Position numbers and translations under genes: made by a program
The notes under the pieces: model-generated
The model's database searches: none
What the model was told of the DNA's origin: nothing
What the model saw: only the letters and a program-made list of their open reading frames with translations
DNA from: Edaphobacter sp.
GTDB taxonomy: Bacteria > Acidobacteriota > Terriglobia > Terriglobales > Acidobacteriaceae
Assembly: GCF_028283685.1 (NCBI RefSeq)
Contig: NZ_JAPWKF010000004.1
Span: 186,001 to 250,000, forward strand
Direction of reading: 5' to 3'
Length of the DNA: 64,000 nt
Shown: piece after piece, positions 1 through 7,812 of the stretch
Position numbering within the stretch: the stretch's first letter is position 1
How the letters are laid out: every line of letters begins with the position of its first letter

Positions 1-1293
1 CAGCACCCGTTCGAAGATGGCATCCACGTTCGCCAGCTGGCGGTTGTAGTCGAAGGCATGGGCCAGCTTCTCAGGAGACAGGCGCGCCGTGATCTCGGGG
101 ACTTTTGCGATCTCGTCGCGAAAGACAAGCTCGTTCTTCCACGAGTTCATCGCATGACCCTGCACCAGGCGATAGGCATCCTCGCGGCTCATGCCCGACT
201 CGGCGAGATCGAGCAGCAGCTGGCCGGAGAAGATCAGTCCGCCGGTGGACTCGAGGTTCTTCAGCATCCGCGCCGGATAGACCATCAGCTTATCGATCAG
301 GTTCGTTGTCTTCGCCAGCAGGTAGTCGGCAAGAATCGTCGAGTCCGGGAAGATGACCCGCTCAGCAGAGGAGTGTGAGATGTCGCGCTCGTGCCACAGA
401 GCAATGTTCTCAAGCGCGGTCTGTGCGTTGGAGCGCATGACGCGGGCAAGACCGGAGATCTGTTCGCTCGTAATGGGGTTGCGCTTGTGCGGCATCGCGC
501 TCGAACCCTTCTGCTTCTCGGAGAAGAACTCCTCGGCCTCGCGGACCTCGGTGCGCTGCAGATGACGAACCTCTGTGGCGATCTTATCCAGCGTGGAGCC
601 CAGCACGGCGAGCGTGGAGATGTAGGCCGCGTGGATATCGCGCTGCACTACCTGGGTGGCGATATCGACGGGCTTCAGATCGAGCGCGGTGCAGATGGCC
701 TCTTCGTGCTCCGGCTTCAGGTGGCCGAAGGTGCCCACGGCGCCGGAGAGCTTGCCCACGCGCATCTCCTCCGCAGCATCGTCGAAGCGCTTGAGGTTGC
801 GCTGCACCTCCGAGTACCACAGCAGCAGCTTCAGCCCGAAGGTCGACGGTTCGGCGTGGATGCCGTGCGTGCGTCCGATGATCGGGGTCTTCTTGAACTC
901 GATGGCGCGGCGCTTCAGCACCTCGGCCAACTCCACGATTCCGGCGCGGATGATGCCCGATGCCTCGCGAATCTGCAGCGCCTGAGCCGTGTCGACAACA
1001 TCGGTAGAAGTCAGGCCGTAGTGCAGCCAGCGCGAGTGCTCCGGATTGTCAATGTGCTCGGCAACCGTAGTCGTGAAAGCGATGACGTCGTGCTTGACCT
1101 CAGCCTCGATCGCGTTGATGCGCTCGACCGTGAAGTTGCCCTTATCGCGGATGGCGTCGGCGGCCTTCTGTGGAACGAGGCCGAAGCGGGCCAGTGCCTG
1201 CGAGGCGGCGGCTTCGACGGTGAGCCAGCAGCGGTACTTGTTCTCATCGGACCAGATGCGGCCCATGGCAGGACGTGTGTAGCGGGCGATCAA
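1..1293 (-). CDS. purB: Adenylosuccinate lyase (3' end cut off by window edge)
   Basis: Catalyses two eliminations of fumarate in purine synthesis: SAICAR to AICAR and adenylosuccinate to AMP. The minus-strand translation begins MIARYTRPAMGRIWSDENKY and carries the fumarase/aspartase superfamily signature GSSAMPHKRNP near 475-507, which holds the flexible catalytic loop. The chosen start is a TTG at 1293, preceded by GGAGAG 8 nt upstream; this gives the usual N-terminus of short PurB proteins. About 430 residues are visible and the stop lies beyond position 1. It is divergent from the MarR-ClC operon, with about 130 bp between. The family is certain; only the C-terminus is missing. Confidence 0.95.
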   Translation of the reverse strand, partial: MIARYTRPAMGRIWSDENKYRCWLTVEAAASQALARFGLVPQKAADAIRDKGNFTVERINAIEAEVKHDVIAFTTTVAEHIDNPEHSRWLHYGLTSTDVVDTAQALQIREASGIIRAGIVELAEVLKRRAIEFKKTPIIGRTHGIHAEPSTFGLKLLLWYSEVQRNLKRFDDAAEEMRVGKLSGAVGTFGHLKPEHEEAICTALDLKPVDIATQVVQRDIHAAYISTLAVLGSTLDKIATEVRHLQRTEVREAEEFFSEKQKGSSAMPHKRNPITSEQISGLARVMRSNAQTALENIALWHERDISHSSAERVIFPDSTILADYLLAKTTNLIDKLMVYPARMLKNLESTGGLIFSGQLLLDLAESGMSREDAYRLVQGHAMNSWKNELVFRDEIAKVPEITARLSPEKLAHAFDYNRQLANVDAIFERVL

Positions 1294-1385
1294 GGTGAAT
1301 TCTCTCCAGGGATAGGTCTGCTCCTATTCTACTTCTCTGCTTCAATGTTGCGTGAAATGAGGGGGTTGGGGAGGATGGCGGATAA

Positions 1386-1402
1386 ATATCGTAATACGAT
1401 AT
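1386..1402. promoter_or_regulatory. Palindromic operator candidate for the MarR regulator
   Basis: A perfect 8-bp inverted repeat, ATATCGTA and TACGATAT, is separated by one A. It overlaps a perfect TATAAT -10 box at 1400-1405 that would serve the marR gene starting at 1421. MarR proteins bind such 16-20 bp palindromes and commonly repress their own promoter. The site and its position are seen directly; binding by the adjacent regulator is inferred. Confidence 0.6.
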
Positions 1403-1420
1403 AATTGTCTTCATTGAGTT

Positions 1421-1882
1421 ATGACAACACATAAAAAGAGCAGGCTGCCCCGCTCGCAGCCTGAACGAATTACGGAGCTCGCTGAGTTCCGCTACCGATT
1501 GCGGCGCTTTCTTCAGTTCAGCGAAACCACTGCGGATGCTGCCGGAATCTCCGCCCAGCACTACCAGCTGCTGCAGGTCATCGCCGCTGTTCCCGAAGGC
1601 GAAGCCAGTACGATCTCTTACATTGCAGGCCGCATGCTGCTGCGCCACAACAGTGCCGTAGAGCTGGTGGATCGCGCCGAGCGCGCGGAGCTGGTGCGGC
1701 GCCTCGCCGACGAGCGCGATCTGCGTCGCTCGCTGGTGGAGATCACCGAACGCGGCAGCGTCCTGCTGGCTCGCCTGGTGAAGCAGCATCTGGAAGCCCT
1801 CGAAACCGATGGGCCGGAGTTGGTCGAGACTCTCGATGCCGTGATGGCCAGCAAGCCGATGGCGAGGAGGGTGGCAGGATGA
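1421..1882 (+). CDS. MarR-family transcriptional regulator
   Basis: A 153-residue winged-helix regulator. The segment around residues 35-110 shows the MarR layout: a helix starting ISAQHYQLLQVI, a recognition region (ISYIAGRMLLRHNSAVELVDRAE), and a wing with the family's DERDLRRSLVEIT pattern (compare D-x-R-D-x-R). Its stop overlaps the start of the chloride channel gene by 4 nt (ATGA at 1879-1882), so the two are co-translated. The palindrome over the -10 box suggests autoregulation. No SD sequence precedes the ATG, and the predicted leader is under 12 nt. The ligand is unknown; control of the downstream channel is inferred from the operon. Confidence 0.88.
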   Translation: MTTHKKSRLPRSQPERITELAEFRYRLRRFLQFSETTADAAGISAQHYQLLQVIAAVPEGEASTISYIAGRMLLRHNSAVELVDRAERAELVRRLADERDLRRSLVEITERGSVLLARLVKQHLEALETDGPELVETLDAVMASKPMARRVAG

Positions 1883-3825
1883 AGGCTGGTTCTGCTGCGG
1901 ATCGGCTTCGCGACTATTCCATCGACTCCCGCGTCATCATGGTCAGCCTTCTGGCTGCGGTGTTGGGTGCTGTCAGCAGCCTTCTGGCCTGGGCGCTGAT
2001 CGAGATGATTGGTCTGGCGACCAATCTCTTCTACTATCAACGTTTTGCCTTCTCTGAGGTAGAGCCGTCGCACCATCATATGGGCTGGTGGGTGGTGTTT
2101 ATGCCCATCCTCGGTGGCCTGATCGTCGGTTTGATCGCGCGATACGGTACACCGAGGGTCCGCGGTCACGGTATGCCGGAGGCTGTCGAGGTGATCGTCT
2201 TCAACGGTGGCCGTGTCCAACCGCGTGTCGCCATCCTCAAGCCAATCGCCACGGCAATCTCGATCGGTTCTGGTGGACCGTTCGGCGCGGAAGGTCCGGT
2301 CATCATCACGGGTGGTGCCGTGGGCTCCGTCCTCGGCCAGCTGCTGCCCGTCACCGACGCTGAACGCACGGTATTGATGGTCTCAGGAGCAGCTGCTGGC
2401 ATGGCCGCCGCGTTCAGCTGTCCCATGTCGGCGACCCTGCTTGCGGTCGAGCTCTTTCTCTTTGAGTGGAGACCGCGCAGTCTTGTACCGGTTGCCATCG
2501 CCTGCGTAACTGCCGGAGCGGTCCGACGCCTGCTGCTGGGAGCCAATCCCATCTTCCTGATGCAGCCCACCACCGTGCCCATGCATCATGCGGCGATGCT
2601 GGGCGCGCTGGTTGTAGGACTTGTGGCCGCGCTTGTCTGCACCGCCCTCAGCAAGGCCATTCACTATGCGGAACACTGGTTCGCAGATCTGCCCATCCAT
2701 TGGATGTGGTGGCCGGCCCTGGGTGGCATCGTCGTTGGTCTCGGCGGCCTTGTATTCCCGCAGTCGCTTGGCGTCGGATATGACGTCATCCGTGAGATCC
2801 TGACCGGCAACGTCGGATGGAAGTTGCTTGCGGGCGTGCTCATCGTCAAATCCGCCATCTGGGTGGTGGCTCTCGGCTCGGAGACAGCTGGCGGTATTCT
2901 TGCGCCGCTGCTGATGATCGGCGGAGCGATGGGCCTGGCGCTTGGACACCTGCTTACCCCGATCTCGCCTGGAGCATGGGCGGTCGTTGGGATGACCGCC
3001 ATCCTCGCCTCTGCCCTTGGAGCGCCATTGACGGCATCCATGCTTGCCGTTGAGCTGACGCACAATGGCGGTCTCATGCTGCCGGTGCTGCTCGCTTGTG
3101 TCACCGCGTATGCCATCAGTGTGCTGATACAGCCGCGGTCGATGCTGACGGAGGGACTCAGCAATAAGGGTCTGCACCTCAGCCGCGAATACGGTGTCGA
3201 TCCGCTGGAGACGGTCATGGTGCGCGAGGTGATGCATACCAGCGTCTTCGCCATGCCCGAAAATGCAACGCGAAAGGATGCAGTCGACTGGCTCGAACGC
3301 ATGAACCACCGCGGAGCCGAGGCATGGTCGCACTGGCAGCACATCTTCCCGCTGGTCGATGAAGAAAACCATCTCAAGACCATTCTGACGCGTAGCCAGA
3401 TGATCTCCTCGGCTCAGTCCAACGATCCCACCCGGCCGCTGATCGGGGACGGCATCATCGACCCGACATCGGTGGGGCCGTGGGAGACGCTGCGCACCGC
3501 AGCCGAGATGATGGCCAATCTGAAGCTCCGCTCGTTCCCCGTGCTTGATGATGACGGTATCCTCCTCGGCATCCTCAACATCGAAGATCTGCTGGAGGCT
3601 CGCGGCAAGCAAAGCCTTCGCGATAGCGAGAGAAACCGCGTCTTGCGGCTGCGCTGGCCCTTTGGGCGCGACTCGGAAAGCTCGGAGACCAGTTCCGTCG
3701 GCGATCTTGTCGATAGCGCCTTCGAGAAGGCAGCGCTCAGAGACGGATTCAGCGGAACGACGGTCGAAGCAGACGGAGAGAAGAGAGAAGAGCAGATCGA
3801 GGGTGTCCGCTCCGGCAGCGATTAG
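1879..3825 (+). CDS. ClC-family chloride channel/antiporter with C-terminal CBS pair
   Basis: A 648-residue inner-membrane ClC protein. The selectivity motif GSGGP is at residues 130-134, followed by GAEGP, where E138 matches the gating glutamate of GREGP in ClC proteins; the Arg of that motif is replaced by Ala. A second pore motif, GGILAP, lies near residue 345. Many hydrophobic helices run to about residue 425. Two CBS repeats follow (roughly 440-580), then a charged tail. The gene is fused translationally to the upstream MarR gene by a 4-nt overlap. Whether it is a channel or an H+/Cl- exchanger cannot be settled here. Confidence 0.92.
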   Translation: MKAGSAADRLRDYSIDSRVIMVSLLAAVLGAVSSLLAWALIEMIGLATNLFYYQRFAFSEVEPSHHHMGWWVVFMPILGGLIVGLIARYGTPRVRGHGMPEAVEVIVFNGGRVQPRVAILKPIATAISIGSGGPFGAEGPVIITGGAVGSVLGQLLPVTDAERTVLMVSGAAAGMAAAFSCPMSATLLAVELFLFEWRPRSLVPVAIACVTAGAVRRLLLGANPIFLMQPTTVPMHHAAMLGALVVGLVAALVCTALSKAIHYAEHWFADLPIHWMWWPALGGIVVGLGGLVFPQSLGVGYDVIREILTGNVGWKLLAGVLIVKSAIWVVALGSETAGGILAPLLMIGGAMGLALGHLLTPISPGAWAVVGMTAILASALGAPLTASMLAVELTHNGGLMLPVLLACVTAYAISVLIQPRSMLTEGLSNKGLHLSREYGVDPLETVMVREVMHTSVFAMPENATRKDAVDWLERMNHRGAEAWSHWQHIFPLVDEENHLKTILTRSQMISSAQSNDPTRPLIGDGIIDPTSVGPWETLRTAAEMMANLKLRSFPVLDDDGILLGILNIEDLLEARGKQSLRDSERNRVLRLRWPFGRDSESSETSSVGDLVDSAFEKAALRDGFSGTTVEADGEKREEQIEGVRSGSD

Positions 3826-3836
3826 TCTGCCGGAGC
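3809..3836. terminator. Hairpin across the ClC stop codon
   Basis: A perfect 10-bp stem, GCTCCGGCAG and CTGCCGGAGC, with an 8-nt loop contains the ClC stop codon. It sits between convergent genes (ClC and the glutaredoxin-like gene). No U-run follows on either strand, so it may be an mRNA-stabilising hairpin rather than a strict intrinsic terminator. Confidence 0.45.
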
Positions 3837-3870
3837 CTCACCTTGCTCATACTCTACGAATTCTCAAATG

Positions 3871-4128
3871 CTAGGAATCAGAGACGCCGAACAGTTCGGC
3901 CATCTCGTCGTGCAGGAAGCCGATGCCGGGGCGGTAGGGCTGTACCCAGCGCCCATCGATGACAAACTGCGGAATAGCGCGCTTGCCGACGTTGGCAAGC
4001 ACGGTATCCGCCGCACCGGGAGTCTGCTCGATATCGACCTCGGTGTAGGGAATGTTATGGGTGGCGAGGAAACGCTTGGCCTCACGGCAGTCACGGCACC
4101 AGGCTGCGGTGTAAACGGTCAGCTCCAT
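3871..4128 (-). CDS. Glutaredoxin-like thioredoxin-fold protein
   Basis: An 85-residue thiol-disulfide oxidoreductase of the glutaredoxin/NrdH fold. The N-terminus reads MELTVYTAAWCRDCREAKRF with the redox motif C11-R-D-C14; the cis-proline segment is AIPQFVIDGRWV. Length and motif order fit the small bacterial glutaredoxin-like group (Mycoredoxin/NrdH-type). I chose the ATG at 4128, which starts directly at the first beta strand; a GTG at 4164 would add 12 residues and abut the stop of the upstream lipoprotein gene. The reductant and substrate are unknown. Confidence 0.82.
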   Translation of the reverse strand: MELTVYTAAWCRDCREAKRFLATHNIPYTEVDIEQTPGAADTVLANVGKRAIPQFVIDGRWVQPYRPGIGFLHDEMAELFGVSDS

Positions 4129-4163
4129 GCCTTTAGTGTACAGACCGCACGCAAGGCCACGCA

Positions 4164-4721
4164 CTACTCCGGGACCTGCCAGCCGGCCAGCGTCTGCGCC
4201 AGGTTCATCTCTCCGGTTCCTCCGCTGGTAATGGCCGTAGCCATCTTTGGATACGCTGCCTGCACCTCAGCCGTCTGCGCCCAGATCGGAACGTCCTCAA
4301 GCTTGTAGCTGTAGACGATGTGGCTCTCAGGGAAGCCGGTCGCCCCCTTTGCCGGTGCCGTGGAGCTGGTGATGGCGGTGACGGTGCGATGGCCATAGCA
4401 GAAACGCGGTGCGTAACGCTGGCCAGCCCGTCCAATGGTGAACCGGGTCGTCTTGATCGCCGTCTCGTAGGTGGCCTCAAGCAGCTGTGATTTGACGAGG
4501 GTGTTCATCTGCTTGGTTTCGGTCGGATCAGACGTGGCATATGGAAACCGCACACCGGTGAAGAGGCACTCGGGATGGCTCGTGTAATAGGTGTTGATGG
4601 TCTGCGAGAAATTGGCTTCCGTGGGCTTGGCCTTCGTGTTGCAGCCAGCGAGAACCAGGGCAAAAGCGACCGCTGAAGCGGCTGTCAGATGATTGCGGAG
4701 CGAGGAACGGCGTGTCGTCAT
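4164..4721 (-). CDS. Hypothetical lipoprotein
   Basis: A 185-residue protein with a lipoprotein signal peptide: a basic N-terminus (TTRRSSLRNH), a hydrophobic stretch and a lipobox LAGC that places the lipidated Cys at residue 26. The mature part contains two further Cys residues and no domain I recognise. SD GGGAGA lies about 10 nt before the ATG. It lies 35 nt upstream of the glutaredoxin-like gene on the same strand and is divergent from the periplasmic protein at 4945. Function unknown; an envelope location is inferred from the signal. Confidence 0.7.
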   Translation of the reverse strand: MTTRRSSLRNHLTAASAVAFALVLAGCNTKAKPTEANFSQTINTYYTSHPECLFTGVRFPYATSDPTETKQMNTLVKSQLLEATYETAIKTTRFTIGRAGQRYAPRFCYGHRTVTAITSSTAPAKGATGFPESHIVYSYKLEDVPIWAQTAEVQAAYPKMATAITSGGTGEMNLAQTLAGWQVPE

Positions 4722-4944
4722 AAAGATCGGTCTCCCGGAGTGGCCAAACTGGCCTGAGTTCGTGCAAGTCGAGCAATGCCATCCGGATTTCGGTGCTATG
4801 CTTTGACGCGCAGGCTATATAAGATGCTTCTTTCCCGGTCTGGGATGTGGTGTCGTTCGAGAGTGCAGCGTGGATCGTCAGAGCGCTGCATCGGTAGGCT
4901 CCGTTACTAAAGGCCCCTCAAACAATCATATGGGAGAGAAATCG

Positions 4945-5439
4945 ATGAATCGTGTACGCGTAATCTCTTTGTCTTTGGTTCTAGGAGCGGCATCCTGCCT
5001 TTACGCCCAGGCTCCTGCGGACGCCAACACTGGCCGGCCCATCACCGATGACGACATCGCAGTTCTCCGCCAGGACATCCAGGCCGACAAGACCGACATC
5101 ATCACCCGCAGCATGGACTTTACCGAGGATCAGTCCAAGGCCTTCTGGCCTGTCTACCGCGACTACGCCCATGAGCAGCAGAAGGTCGGTGATCAGCGCG
5201 TCGCTCTCATCAAGGACTACGCCGCCAACTACGACAAGATCGACGATACCCAGGCCGACACCTACATCCAGCGCGAATTGAAGTATGAGGATGCCATGAT
5301 GTCGCTGCGCAAGAAATACGTCTCGAAGTTCAAGAAAGCGATCGGCGCCAAGCAGACCGCCAAGTTCATGCAGGTCGACAGCCGGCTCACGCTGCTGACC
5401 AATGTGCAGCTTGCGTCGCTGCTGCCTATCATCAAGTGA
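4945..5439 (+). CDS. Secreted helical protein of unknown function
   Basis: A 164-residue protein with a signal peptide (MNRVRVISLSLVLGAASCLYAQ). The mature region is charged and mostly helical, with a segment SMDFTEDQSKAFWPVYRDY that resembles acidobacterial periplasmic proteins of the broad Spy/LTXXQ-like type, though I see no true LTXXQ pair. The start is set by GGGAGAG at 4932-4938, 6 nt before the ATG; the frame stays open further upstream but has no signal sequence there. Divergent from the lipoprotein gene, with about 220 bp between. A periplasmic role is inferred from the export signal only. Confidence 0.65.
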   Translation: MNRVRVISLSLVLGAASCLYAQAPADANTGRPITDDDIAVLRQDIQADKTDIITRSMDFTEDQSKAFWPVYRDYAHEQQKVGDQRVALIKDYAANYDKIDDTQADTYIQRELKYEDAMMSLRKKYVSKFKKAIGAKQTAKFMQVDSRLTLLTNVQLASLLPIIK

Positions 5440-5512
5440 AGAAGACGACTCGTCGGTAAGCCAGCAGTGGCCACGCAGGTGATTGGTCCGACCTTCTATT
5501 GACGTGCCGGGG

Positions 5513-7690
5513 ATGCGCGGTATATCAAGGCTGGGCATGCCGACTTCTGCGTCTCGCTGTGCCACATCTATTCTGCTCGCCTGCCTTGCGTCGTCTGCAC
5601 TGAATCAGACGGCTCTCGCGCAGGCGGATGCAGCCTCCGTCGCCAATCATGGCCGCCTGCAGCTTAGTCAGTCTCTCGATGCAATCGCGGCGCAGCATCT
5701 CGCGGCCCGCAGAGAGACGATTGCAGCCATCACCACTCGCTCTCAGGCGGAGGCCCGTCAGCGTGAAGTCCGCGAAAAGATCACCGCTCTCCTTGGTGGT
5801 CTCCCCGGCAAGACGCCGCTCAACGCGCACGTCCTCGGCACGACGCAGGCCGATGGATTTCGCATCGAGAAGGTGATCTTCGAGTCGCAACCTAACTACC
5901 GCGTCACCGCGCTTCTCTATCTGCCCGCGAGCGCGGCGGCAGGGAAGAAGCTGCCTGCCATCGTCGTCTCGCCCGGACATGCTGCGGCAGGCAAAGCGAG
6001 CGACTATCCCTTCGCCTCCGCCTTCGCGCGCAACGGCTTTGTCGTGCTCTCTTACGACATCGTCGGTGAAGGGGAGCGTCTCCAGTACCCCGATCCTGCG
6101 CACCCCGGTAAATCACTGGCCAGCCGCCCCACCGGCGAACACGGGCTGGCTGGTCTGCAGCCGACCCTGCTCGGTGACGCTGTGGCGCGCTACTTTGTCT
6201 GGGACGCCATCCGCGCCGTCGATTACCTCGCCTCGCGGCCCGAGGTCGATTCCGATCGCATCGGTGCCTTCGGATGCTCCGGCGGCGGCATGGTCACCGC
6301 TGCGCTCGGTGCGCTCGAACCTCGCGTCAAGGCTGTCGCTCCGGCCTGCTACATCACCAGCTTCGACACCCTTTTGCCATCGGCGGGACCGCAGGAGGCC
6401 GAGCAATCCATCCCTGGCTTCATCGCCTCAGGCTTCGATCTCGCCGACTGGGTTGAGCTCGCCGCGCCGCGACCGTATGCCATCATCTCCACGGCCTCCG
6501 ACATGTTTCCTTATGACGGAGCCAGGACATCGGTAACGGAGGCGCGCCGTTTCTACTCCCTCTTCGATCCTGTCGCCGCAGGGACTCCCACCGGGCAGGC
6601 TGCCCCAGGCATTCCGACCGGCCCCACGCTCAACCCCGATACCGCAAACTCCATTCCGGCATCCGCGCCCCTGCAGTGGATCACCGGCATTGGAGGTCAC
6701 GGCAATCTGCGTCCGCTGGAGCGTCCGATCGTCGAGTTCTTCCTCACTCACCTCGCGCACAGCCATGCAGCGTTTCTCGCTGCTCCTGCCGGAAGCGTTG
6801 CTCCAGCGGCTGATGCCATGCAGGTAACGCCCACCGGACAGGTGCTGTCCTCCTACCCCAACTCCGAGACCATCCACACCATTAGCCTCAAGCGTTACGT
6901 GCTGATGGCAAAGCCCAGACTCCCCTCAACGGACGCGCTGCAACTGGCCGTGCGGCAGGTCACCCATGCCGTCGTGAAGCCCGGCGATCCGGATCCCGTG
7001 AACAAGCCTTCTCCTGAGCTGGCATCGCCACCCGAAGGCAAGGCGCATGTGCGTCATCGCTTCACTCTCGCGACGGCTCCGGGCATCACGATCGATGCTG
7101 AGTTCTATCGCCCCGCCAATGGCAGGCATCCTGCGCTTCTCGTCCTGCGCGATAGTCTCGATCCTTCGCTAGAAGCTTCTCGCTCCGAGGAGATCCGGTC
7201 CTATCGTGCCATGGCCGATGCTGGCACTGCTGTCCTCGTCATTGCGCCGCGGCCCTCGCCTCCCGGCACCGAAGAGATCAAGTCGCCGCTTCTGGGGCCG
7301 TTTTATCTCACGACGCTGCGCGCCCAGCTGGTCGACAGAACTCTTCTCGGTCTACGCATCGACGACGTCATCTCTTCGGTCAACTTTCTTACGCATGGCA
7401 CCACCATCGATCCTGCGCAGATCACCGCTCGCGCCAGCGGCCATCTTGGCCTGGTTCTGCTGCACGCTGCCGTACTCGATCCACGCCTTACGCACATCAC
7501 GGTCGATCACGTCCTCGCCAGCTACCGCAGCCTCATGGAGGCTCCCATCCCCGACGATGCCGCCGAAGACATTCTTCCGGGAGTAGTGCGTCGTTACGAC
7601 ATCCCCGACCTTGTCCACGCTCTCGGGGCACGTGTCTCCGTCAACGATCCGCGCAGGCTAGTGGCCGCAACTGCACCTGCGTCAAGATAA
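5513..7690 (+). CDS. Secreted alpha/beta hydrolase, acetyl-xylan-esterase-like
   Basis: About 725 residues with an N-terminal export signal (hydrophobic ATSILLACLASSALNQTALA). The first half is an alpha/beta hydrolase of the acetyl xylan esterase/Abhydrolase_7 type. It has a strand segment LPAIVVSPGHAAAGK, the dipeptide region YDIVGEGE, and a nucleophile elbow FGCSGGG with Ser256 as the probable catalytic residue. The second half repeats a degenerate hydrolase-like pattern without a clear nucleophile. Starts at ATG 5513 and ATG 5537 are both possible; the latter has AAGG 6 nt upstream. Likely a polysaccharide or ester hydrolase; the substrate is not determinable from sequence. Confidence 0.8.
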   Translation: MRGISRLGMPTSASRCATSILLACLASSALNQTALAQADAASVANHGRLQLSQSLDAIAAQHLAARRETIAAITTRSQAEARQREVREKITALLGGLPGKTPLNAHVLGTTQADGFRIEKVIFESQPNYRVTALLYLPASAAAGKKLPAIVVSPGHAAAGKASDYPFASAFARNGFVVLSYDIVGEGERLQYPDPAHPGKSLASRPTGEHGLAGLQPTLLGDAVARYFVWDAIRAVDYLASRPEVDSDRIGAFGCSGGGMVTAALGALEPRVKAVAPACYITSFDTLLPSAGPQEAEQSIPGFIASGFDLADWVELAAPRPYAIISTASDMFPYDGARTSVTEARRFYSLFDPVAAGTPTGQAAPGIPTGPTLNPDTANSIPASAPLQWITGIGGHGNLRPLERPIVEFFLTHLAHSHAAFLAAPAGSVAPAADAMQVTPTGQVLSSYPNSETIHTISLKRYVLMAKPRLPSTDALQLAVRQVTHAVVKPGDPDPVNKPSPELASPPEGKAHVRHRFTLATAPGITIDAEFYRPANGRHPALLVLRDSLDPSLEASRSEEIRSYRAMADAGTAVLVIAPRPSPPGTEEIKSPLLGPFYLTTLRAQLVDRTLLGLRIDDVISSVNFLTHGTTIDPAQITARASGHLGLVLLHAAVLDPRLTHITVDHVLASYRSLMEAPIPDDAAEDILPGVVRRYDIPDLVHALGARVSVNDPRRLVAATAPASR

Positions 7691-7812
7691 ACAGCAGCAA
7701 CGCGGCTATTCTCTGCTATTGTTTCGTGTGTTCCCCAAAGGGCCCCGGCTATATCCGCGCGCGCCCTGTTTCGGGGCGGCTCGCGGCGGTCGTTTTTCCG
7801 TAAGGAGCCGCA

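Noticed and set aside
4797-4830. TTGACG plus TATATAAG as a promoter before the 4945 gene
   Set aside because: The two elements are only about 8 bp apart, too close for a sigma-70 -35/-10 pair.
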